A DNA stretch of 11,546 nt, taken from the NCBI GenBank assembly GCA_016215085.1, contig JACRMD010000388.1:1-11546 (forward strand). Reading direction: 5' to 3'. The notes under the pieces were generated by a model that had not been told where the DNA came from, did no database searches, and saw nothing but the letters and a program-made list of their open reading frames with translations. Position 1 is the first letter of the stretch. The number at the start of each line of letters is the position of its first letter. Below, piece after piece: positions 5,166-11,546 of this stretch. The stretch comes from Solirubrobacterales bacterium. GTDB taxonomy: Bacteria; Actinomycetota; Thermoleophilia; Solirubrobacterales; Solirubrobacteraceae. Both the position numbers and the translations under genes were made by a program.

Positions 5166-8100
5166 ATGCCGCGCCTCGCCGCCGTCGTCCTCCTCGCCGC
5201 CGCGCTGCTCGCGCCCGCGGCCGCGCACGCCACGCCGGTGGCGACCTCCGATGCCGAGTACCAGGCGCTCGGCCGCGTCTTCCCCGACCCGCTGGGCGGC
5301 TGCCGGCAGGCGGGCATCCAGCCGTGCTCGCCCACCGCGCAGGGCAACGTGCCGGCGACGCAGTTCATCGGCTACCAGGAGTTCATCTCCGGGATGACCT
5401 ACCTGAACTCCAAGCCCGAGTGGCAGCGCTACCTCGAGGTCTGGCCGCTGGACGGCAAGGCGGGCGACAACGAGGGCGACGAGGTGCCCGCCGACCCGAA
5501 GGCGGCGTTCCCCGGCAACGGCTTCTCGAAGTTCGAGTTCACGCCGAAGGCGGCCTACCGCTCGGCGGGCCTGCCCCAGACCGGCGGCGGCCGCACGCGC
5601 AACGACCTCTTCGTCGTGCGCGTCACCGACGAGCACGTGCCCGACGCGGGCAAGCAGCGCTACGCCGTGTCGCTGTCGATCCACGGCATCGAGCGCGCCG
5701 GCGTCGAGGGCGGCACGCGGGCGATCGAGGACCTCGTGACGGCCTACACCGCGGGCACCGGCAGCAAGGGCGGGCAGTCCTTCAAGGCCGGCGACCGCAT
5801 CGTCCCCGACGGCACGATCCCGGGCGCGCCGACCTTCGGCGACGTGCTCAAGAAGGCCATCATCTACGTCATCTACCCGAACCCCGACGGGTGGCGCCGG
5901 GGCTCGGTGAGCGAGGGAGGCGTCTTCTTCCAGCGCTACAACGGCAACGGCGTCGACCTCAACCGCGACTGGCCCGACCGCGGCTTCGCGTTCCGCCCGT
6001 ACTCGGCGCTGTCGGAGCCCGAGTCCCAGGCGCTGGCGGCGGCGCTCGGCGAGCTGCGCAGCGGCGCCGGCGACGCGCCGTTCGGCGCCGCGGTCGACCT
6101 GCACGGCCAGCTCACCGCCGACGCGCTGTCCTACACGTTGATCGGCCACGGCTTCAAGGACTTCGCCAAGGACATCCGCGTCCGGGAGACGGCCAAGGCC
6201 ATCCACCAGGTCTCCGAGAAGGCCCTGGCGTGGTCGCCGCTGATCGTCCCCAACGACACGCCCAAGAGCCAGAACGGCTGCTCGACGCCGGTGACCGGCG
6301 ACAGCCTGGAGGCGTGCGCCAAGATCTACGGCCAGACCTGGGGCACGGTGTACGACACCATCAACTACACCACCACCGGCGCGCTGGGCGACTGGATGGA
6401 CTCGGCGGTCGGCCTCGACACCGACGGGCTGGACAACGAGATGTCGTTCAGCCACCTCGACCGCAACATCGTCTTCGACCCGCAGGGCGAGCAGCTGCAC
6501 GTCGACGGCAACAAGGCCTTGATGTACGCCCAGCTCGCGCAGATGATCAACAAGCCGGGGGCGACCTTCGACGCCCGCGGCCGCACGGGCTACGTCCCCA
6601 ACGCGCGGCTGCGGCGCGACGGGCAGCAGGTCTCCCAGGACCCGCCGCCCGGAACCAGCGCGCAGGCGCCGATCAAGGGCCAGACGGCGACGCCCGAGGG
6701 CCCCGACCGGGTCGTGTTCCCGTTCACCGTCGAGCAGGACGCGGACACGTTCAGCGGCGGCCTGCGCGTGGGGATCACCAAGCTCAACGCCCAGGGGATC
6801 GGCGACGGCAGCGCCGTCACGACGCTGAAGGTCCAGTGCCTGGCCTGCGACGACCACCCGGGCGTCAAGCCCGACGCGGACGAGTGGGTGACCGTCGCCG
6901 AGGACTACAACCAGGCGCCGACCTACGCCCAGGCCGGCCTGACCGCCGCGGTCAACCGCCCGCTCGCCCGCAACCGCGAGGGCAAGCCGGTGCAGTGGCG
7001 CGCCGTGCTGGAGGGCACGCCGGTGGACGCCGGGGCGACCATGGACGTGGCCTTCACGCAGGGCCCGGCGACCGTCGTCGGCGACACGTCGGGCGCGGTG
7101 GCGCCGCGGCTCGCCGCCTACGACGTGGCCAACACCGACGTCTTCCGCGACTGGAACCGATACGCGGCGACGAAGGACGACCGCTTCACGGCGCTGGACC
7201 CGGCGAAGGTCGCCTCCGGCGAGCAGTCGCTCGACGGCCTGGCCAACCTCGTGCTCGCCGACGTCGTGCCCGCCGAGGACGGCTTCTGGGCCAAGGTGCG
7301 CGAGTGGGTGCGCGGCGGCGGCAACCTGCTGCTCACCGACGGCGGCCTTCGCGGCCTGCCGAAGGTCGCCGCGGCGATCCCGGCCGACGCGGTCAAGGAC
7401 CGCAAGCAGTACGTCGGGCAGATCTCGTTCCTGACCGCCGAGGGCAAGGACTCGCGCGAGGAGCCGCTGGTCGGCTCGCCGCTGACCGTCGCCCAGCCGG
7501 GCGCGCGGTTCAACAGCAACGTGCGCCGCCAGATGTACGAGGCCACGCCGCTGGGCTTCGCCATCCAGCAGACCTCGGGGGACGACGTGGGCGGCGACGC
7601 CGCCGAGTCGCCGGCGTGGGACGTCGCGCGGGCGCCGTTCGAGAAGGCCGGCGGCAAGGTCCTGGGCACCGCGGTCGCGTCCGGGGCCGCGGGCGAGGCG
7701 GCCGAGCTCGACCGGGTCGCGCTCGGCGAGCTGCCGCTCGGCCAGGGCCGCGTGCGCGTGCTCGGCGCCGTGCTGCCGCAGCCGACCGAGCGCTTCGACC
7801 GCGACTTCGGCCTGGAGCCCTACGCGCCGACCTACACCGGCTTCATCCTGCTGTGCAACCTGCTCGACGCGACGTGCAGCTCCGAGCGCCCCGGCGCGGC
7901 GGCCGACGCGCCGGCCGGGGGCGGCGCCGGCGCGAAGGCGTGCGCGGCGACGGCCGGGTTCCGCAGCGCGAGGGTGACCGCGCGCCGCGGCACGCTGCGC
8001 TTCGCGTTCGCCCGCGCCGTGGACAACCCGGTGACGGTCGACGTCTTCCAGAGCTCGCAGGGCCGCCGCGTCGTGCGCGAGCGGCGCGTCGCCCACTTCG

Positions 8101-8540
8101 CCGAGCGCGCCGCGCCCTTCGCCTGGTCGGGCCGCGTGCGCGACGGGGTCTACTTCGTGCGGCTGCGCGTGCGCGTGGGCGCCCGCGAGGACGTGCGGCG
8201 GTTCGTCGTGCGCCGGTCCAAGGGCGCGTGGTCGGTGCGCAAGGTCGCCCACCACCGCCGCGCGAGCTGCGGCCTGCTGCCGACGTTCAAGCTCACGCGG
8301 CCGGCCTTCCGCGGATCGCTGGGCATCGCCTACCGGGTGGGCGCGAAGGGCCGCGCGACGGTGACGGTGTTGCGCGGCAGGCGCGTCGTCCAGCGCTTCC
8401 CGGCGCGCGCGGTGCGCCGCGGCGTCACGTACCGCCTGCGCTTCGCGCGCCGTGGGGCGCGCGGCGACTACCGCGTGCGGATTACGGTGAAGGCCGGCGC
8501 GCGCAAGGTCACCGCCTCGCTGATCAGCCGCCGGCTCTAG
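5166..8540 (+). CDS. Secreted M14-family zinc carboxypeptidase, multidomain
   Basis: This is a 1124-residue protein with a signal peptide at residues 1-22 (hydrophobic Val/Leu/Ala core, cleavage near AHA). The M14 fold spans about 60-465: zinc ligands H173 and E176 in SIHGIERAG, NPDGW at 239-243, substrate-binding N266-R267 in GVDLNRDW, the third zinc ligand H313 in VDLHGQ, and probable catalytic E425 in GLDNEMSF. The H313 to E425 interval (112) is longer than in pancreatic-type enzymes and includes Cys372 and Cys384. A beta region (about 510-640) contains a CLAC pair (558/561). Residues about 647-900 look like a class-I glutamine-amidotransferase-like domain (WVRGGGNLLLTDGG, then a strand near GRVRVLGAVLPQPTE) with no visible nucleophile. 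Two Arg-rich beta modules follow (926-1015, 1035-1124). M14 enzymes remove C-terminal residues from peptides. No clear ribosome binding site precedes the ATG, but the signal peptide supports it. Confidence 0.87.
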   Translation: MPRLAAVVLLAAALLAPAAAHATPVATSDAEYQALGRVFPDPLGGCRQAGIQPCSPTAQGNVPATQFIGYQEFISGMTYLNSKPEWQRYLEVWPLDGKAGDNEGDEVPADPKAAFPGNGFSKFEFTPKAAYRSAGLPQTGGGRTRNDLFVVRVTDEHVPDAGKQRYAVSLSIHGIERAGVEGGTRAIEDLVTAYTAGTGSKGGQSFKAGDRIVPDGTIPGAPTFGDVLKKAIIYVIYPNPDGWRRGSVSEGGVFFQRYNGNGVDLNRDWPDRGFAFRPYSALSEPESQALAAALGELRSGAGDAPFGAAVDLHGQLTADALSYTLIGHGFKDFAKDIRVRETAKAIHQVSEKALAWSPLIVPNDTPKSQNGCSTPVTGDSLEACAKIYGQTWGTVYDTINYTTTGALGDWMDSAVGLDTDGLDNEMSFSHLDRNIVFDPQGEQLHVDGNKALMYAQLAQMINKPGATFDARGRTGYVPNARLRRDGQQVSQDPPPGTSAQAPIKGQTATPEGPDRVVFPFTVEQDADTFSGGLRVGITKLNAQGIGDGSAVTTLKVQCLACDDHPGVKPDADEWVTVAEDYNQAPTYAQAGLTAAVNRPLARNREGKPVQWRAVLEGTPVDAGATMDVAFTQGPATVVGDTSGAVAPRLAAYDVANTDVFRDWNRYAATKDDRFTALDPAKVASGEQSLDGLANLVLADVVPAEDGFWAKVREWVRGGGNLLLTDGGLRGLPKVAAAIPADAVKDRKQYVGQISFLTAEGKDSREEPLVGSPLTVAQPGARFNSNVRRQMYEATPLGFAIQQTSGDDVGGDAAESPAWDVARAPFEKAGGKVLGTAVASGAAGEAAELDRVALGELPLGQGRVRVLGAVLPQPTERFDRDFGLEPYAPTYTGFILLCNLLDATCSSERPGAAADAPAGGGAGAKACAATAGFRSARVTARRGTLRFAFARAVDNPVTVDVFQSSQGRRVVRERRVAHFAERAAPFAWSGRVRDGVYFVRLRVRVGAREDVRRFVVRRSKGAWSVRKVAHHRRASCGLLPTFKLTRPAFRGSLGIAYRVGAKGRATVTVLRGRRVVQRFPARAVRRGVTYRLRFARRGARGDYRVRITVKAGARKVTASLISRRL

Positions 8541-8599
8541 TCCGATCCTGGTCCGTCCGGTCCGCGCAAGTTTGGGGAGGGCCGGGCGTTCCAGCGGAC

Positions 8600-11452
8600 A
8601 TGCACCGCTTGGTCAAGGTCCTTTCCCTGTTGCTCGTGCTCGGCGCCGGCTTCGCCACCGGCGCGCTGGCGGCGCAGCGGCCGGCCACGCTGCCGACCGT
8701 CGCCCGCGCCCTGGGCGCGACGGACACCACCACCGCGCCGTGCGCGACGGCCACGCGCGCCGGCACCGGCGTCGCGTCGACCTCCTACCGCGCGCCGATG
8801 TCGGGCTACGCGACGTTCCGCGTCGCCGGCAAGGGCGACTGGGACCTCGCCGTGCGCGACGTCGCGCGCCGCGGCCTGGTCGGCGCCTCGCAGGGCTTCG
8901 GCGGCGACGAGGTCGTGCAGTCGTGGGTCCAGGCGGGCCAGCGCCTGCGCCTCCTGGCCTGCCGCCGCGACGGTGCCGCGGGCACGGCACGGGCGACCGT
9001 CGACTTCGTGGACGTCGCGCCGCCGAAGGCCGCGCCCGTGCCGCAGCTGCTGCGCGTCTACGGCACGCCGCAGCAGACCCAGCGCCTCGAGGAGGCGGGG
9101 CTGGACGTCACGCACAACGTGACCAAGCGCTACGCCGACGTGCTCGTCGCGGGCGCCGCGCAGCGCGACCTCGTCAAGCGGACGGGGCTGCGCAGCGCGC
9201 TGCGCATCGCCGACTTCGACGCGTACCTGCGCCGCACCGCGCGGGCCGACGGCAAGGCCGCGATGGCCGGCCCGTCGAACCTGCCGTCCGGCCGCCAGAC
9301 CTACCGCGGCTACGAGGACATCCAGGCCGAGCTCAAGGCGATCGTCGAGCAGCACGGCGACGTCGCGCGCCCGGTCGTCATCGGCAAGAGCTACCAGGGC
9401 CGCGAGCTGCAGGGCGTCGAGGTCGCCAAGGACGTCCGCGGCGACGACGGCCGCCCGACCTTCCTGCTGGTCGCGCTGCACCACGCGCGCGAGTGGCCGT
9501 CGGCCGAGGCGGCGATGGAGTTCCTGTGGACGCTGGTCAAGCAGCAGGACGACCCGCGGATCGCGTCGCTGCTGGCGCGCGAGCGGATCGTCGTCGTGCC
9601 GCTGATCAACCCCGACGGCTACGTCACGTCGCGCAGCCACGCGGACTACGACCCGGCGCTGGCCATCCGCGACAACCTGACCGGCGGGGAGGAGCAGTCG
9701 ATCCCCTCGCCGATCGGCAACCTGAACCTGTCGCTGGTCGAGTCGATCGCGCCGCCCGGCGGCATCCTCACCTACCGCCGCAAGAACTGCGCGGGCGCGG
9801 TGCCCGACCCGAGCATGCCGTGCGACCTGCAGTGGGGCGTGGACCCCAACCGCAACTACGGCCAGTTCTGGGGCGGCCCCGGGTCCAGCCCGGACCCGAC
9901 CTCGCAGAGCTACCACGGCCCCGGCCCGTGGTCGGAGCCCGAGACGCAGGCCGTCCACCAGTTCTCGGCGACGCACAACATCACCAACATCATCACCCTG
10001 CACAACGTCGCCGCGCTCGTGCTGCGCCCGCCGGGCGCCCACGACCAGGGCAAGGCGCCCGACGAGGCGCGCCTGAAGGAGATCGGCGACGCGATGGCGA
10101 CCGCCACGGGCTACACGTCGCAGTACGGCTTCGAGCTGTACGACACGACCGGGACGACCGAGGACTGGAACTACGCGGCGACCGGGTCCTACGGCTACAC
10201 GATCGAGATCGGGCCGCCCGACGGCGAGTTCCACATGCCCTACCAGGTCGGCTTCATCGACGAGTGGGAGGGCAAGCGCACCGGCAAGGGCGGCCTGCGC
10301 GAGGCGCTGCTGCTCGGCGCCGAGGCGGCGGCCACGCAGGCCGACCACTCGGTGATCGAGGGCACCGCGCCCGCCGGCGCGACGCTGCGCATCCGCAAGT
10401 CGTTCATGACCCGCACGAGCGAGTACTGCACGATGGGCGCGGGCGTGCCGCTGCTCAACCCGGCGTTCTTCGAGGAGAACCTCGGCGTCTCCACCGAGGT
10501 CTGCCCGGAGGGCCGCCAGCCGGCGCGGGACGTGCCCGACGGGCTCGACATGACGACGAAGGTGCCGGCGTCGGGCCGCTTCACGTGGCACGTGACGCCG
10601 TCGACGCGGCCGTTCGTTGGCCAGTCCCACGAGGAGACGACGATCGCGACCGAGCCGACGAGCACGCAGCAGATCGCGAGCACCGGGGACACGAGCTCGT
10701 CGCAGCTGGCGGGGACGCCGGCCGAGCAGGACGCGCCCGACCACCAGGACGTGCCGATCACCGTCCCCGACGACGTGCGCCGCGTCGTCGCCACGGTCGC
10801 GCCGACCGCGCCGACCGACGACTACGACCTGGTGCTCTACCGCGACGAGGGCGGCAAGCTCACCGAGGTCGGCTCGTCGGGCAACCCGGCGGGCGTCCCG
10901 GAGACGGTCGACCTGACGGGCGCCCAGCCCGGCCGCTACGTGCTGCGCGTCAACGACTACCTCGCGCCGACCGACACCGGCTGGAGCGGCACGGTCGAGC
11001 AGTACGCCGCCAAGGTCTCGCGGGTCGAGGGCGTCAAGGAGGCGTGGACGCTGACCTGCGAGCGCGACGGCCAGGTGCTCGAGCAGCGCGACGTGGTCGT
11101 CGACCGCGGCCAGGTCGTCTCGCTGGACCTCGGCTGCGGCGGCGCGCCGCAGGGCGCGGCGGCGCCGAGCGCGGCGGCCGGCGGCGAGGCGGGCGCGCAG
11201 GCGCGCGAGGCGATCGCGGCCAGGCCGACCAGCGGCGCGTCGAAGGGCAAGGCGAAGGCCAAGGCCAAGGCCAGGAAGAAGCCGCTGACGAAGGCCCAGA
11301 AGCGGCGCCTCGCACGCTGCCTGGCGAAGGCGAAGAAGGTCAAGGGCGCCAAGAAGCGCGCGGCGGCGAAGCGGCGGTGCGCGGCCAACGCGCGCAAGCC
11401 GGTCGCCAAGCGCAGGCCGAGCGCGAAGGCGAAGCGGCCCGCGCCGCGGTAG
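8600..11452 (+). CDS. Secreted M14-family zinc carboxypeptidase with polybasic C-terminal tail
   Basis: This is a 950-residue protein. The ATG at 8600 begins a signal peptide (residues 1-25, LSLLLVLGAGF core, cleavage near ALAA). No start codon exists between it and the preceding stop in frame. Residues 48-138 are a beta-rich domain like pre-peptidase modules, and about 148-205 resemble an N-terminal inhibitory segment. The M14 domain runs from about 233 to 580: H295 and E298 in HAREW, NPDGY at 337-341, YRRKN with R394, DPNRNY with N417-R418, third zinc ligand H468 in ITLHN, and catalytic E536 in YTIEIGPP. The catalytic set is complete, so activity is expected. An insertion (about 343-390) separates NPDGY from YRRKN. 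Residues about 715-805 form another beta module. Residues 880-950 are almost only Lys, Arg, Ala and Pro with Cys907 and Cys927. It lies 59 bases after the previous M14 gene, so co-transcription is possible. Confidence 0.9.
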   Translation: MHRLVKVLSLLLVLGAGFATGALAAQRPATLPTVARALGATDTTTAPCATATRAGTGVASTSYRAPMSGYATFRVAGKGDWDLAVRDVARRGLVGASQGFGGDEVVQSWVQAGQRLRLLACRRDGAAGTARATVDFVDVAPPKAAPVPQLLRVYGTPQQTQRLEEAGLDVTHNVTKRYADVLVAGAAQRDLVKRTGLRSALRIADFDAYLRRTARADGKAAMAGPSNLPSGRQTYRGYEDIQAELKAIVEQHGDVARPVVIGKSYQGRELQGVEVAKDVRGDDGRPTFLLVALHHAREWPSAEAAMEFLWTLVKQQDDPRIASLLARERIVVVPLINPDGYVTSRSHADYDPALAIRDNLTGGEEQSIPSPIGNLNLSLVESIAPPGGILTYRRKNCAGAVPDPSMPCDLQWGVDPNRNYGQFWGGPGSSPDPTSQSYHGPGPWSEPETQAVHQFSATHNITNIITLHNVAALVLRPPGAHDQGKAPDEARLKEIGDAMATATGYTSQYGFELYDTTGTTEDWNYAATGSYGYTIEIGPPDGEFHMPYQVGFIDEWEGKRTGKGGLREALLLGAEAAATQADHSVIEGTAPAGATLRIRKSFMTRTSEYCTMGAGVPLLNPAFFEENLGVSTEVCPEGRQPARDVPDGLDMTTKVPASGRFTWHVTPSTRPFVGQSHEETTIATEPTSTQQIASTGDTSSSQLAGTPAEQDAPDHQDVPITVPDDVRRVVATVAPTAPTDDYDLVLYRDEGGKLTEVGSSGNPAGVPETVDLTGAQPGRYVLRVNDYLAPTDTGWSGTVEQYAAKVSRVEGVKEAWTLTCERDGQVLEQRDVVVDRGQVVSLDLGCGGAPQGAAAPSAAAGGEAGAQAREAIAARPTSGASKGKAKAKAKARKKPLTKAQKRRLARCLAKAKKVKGAKKRAAAKRRCAANARKPVAKRRPSAKAKRPAPR

Positions 11453-11546
11453 GCGGGGCGCGGGAGGGGCGCCGCGTGCGAGCGGGGCGGCGGGAGCACG
11501 GCTGAGGCCGCCGCCTCGCCCGCGGGCGCGGCCGGGCCGGTCGCAG

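Noticed and set aside
4236..8255. A 1339-codon reverse-strand open frame opposite the regulator and first M14 gene
   Set aside because: It is antisense to two genes with clear motifs, has an Arg/Ala/Val/Gly-dominated composition and no recognisable domain. Such non-stop frames are a by-product of GC-rich third codon positions on the other strand.
8574..8580. GGGGAGG as ribosome binding site for the second M14 gene
   Set aside because: It lies 19 bases before the ATG, too far for normal Shine-Dalgarno pairing, and no nearer in-frame start codon exists.
4274..8599. A very long + strand open frame running into the second M14 gene
   Set aside because: Only the part from 8600 has a signal peptide and domain content. 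The upstream part is an Arg-rich shadow of the regulator and first M14 gene in another frame.
8537..10744. A 735-codon reverse-strand open frame opposite the second M14 gene
   Set aside because: It has the same antisense composition (repeated RRA, VGV and DLG-like runs) and lies wholly over a gene with a complete catalytic motif set.
10957..11499. A possible reverse-strand gene entering from the right edge
   Set aside because: It lies opposite the Lys/Arg-rich tail of the M14 protein, and its composition follows from that repetitive coding. Bases 11453-11546 show no recognisable gene.
11504..11517. GAGGC-CGCC-GCCTC mini-hairpin after the last gene
   Set aside because: A five-base-pair stem 50 bases past the stop is expected by chance at this GC content. 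The true terminator may lie beyond the window.

Overview
The window is very GC-rich, with strong G/C bias at third codon positions and long spurious open frames on the strand opposite real genes. Start sites often lack a clear Shine-Dalgarno sequence, and two secreted proteins have alanine-rich signal peptides and strongly basic C-termini. This suits a high-GC actinobacterium. I lean towards Thermoleophilia/Solirubrobacterales, but that is inference from style and gene content, not from a marker gene. No RNA gene, CRISPR array, transposase or phage gene is visible.

Layout. Bases 1-428 hold the 3' part of a PAP2/BcrC-type phosphatase on the + strand. Convergent to it on the - strand are a broken half of a VOC (glyoxalase-fold) domain (425-589) and a complete split-barrel flavoenzyme of the pyridoxamine-phosphate-oxidase family (590-1126). 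A short divergent promoter region with two inverted repeats separates the latter from a small secreted protein (1244-1645). Bases 1646-1903 are non-coding but structured: two copies of a palindrome-containing repeat, one long perfect hairpin and one terminator-like hairpin, between convergent genes.

Bases 1904-4245 (- strand) are a two-gene operon for integral membrane proteins, joined by a GTGA overlap: a large polytopic protein with conserved-looking His/Asp/Glu motifs and a C-terminal extracytoplasmic domain, then a small three-helix protein. It is transcribed divergently from a MerR-family regulator (4302-5099). The 57-base gap carries a good promoter whose predicted start falls on the ATG of the membrane gene, so that mRNA would be leaderless, and a perfect AAACGT-GGT-ACGTTT inverted repeat next to the -35 box. 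This regulator/operon pair is the best candidate in the window for an undescribed system; its function cannot be read from the sequence alone.

Bases 5166-11452 encode two large secreted M14-family zinc carboxypeptidases in tandem, from different subfamilies. The first has a glutamine-amidotransferase-like central region and two related C-terminal beta modules. The second has N- and C-terminal beta domains and a roughly 70-residue Lys/Arg/Ala tail. They look like extracellular peptide-scavenging enzymes, perhaps held at the cell surface. Nothing ties them functionally to the MerR/membrane module beyond adjacency.
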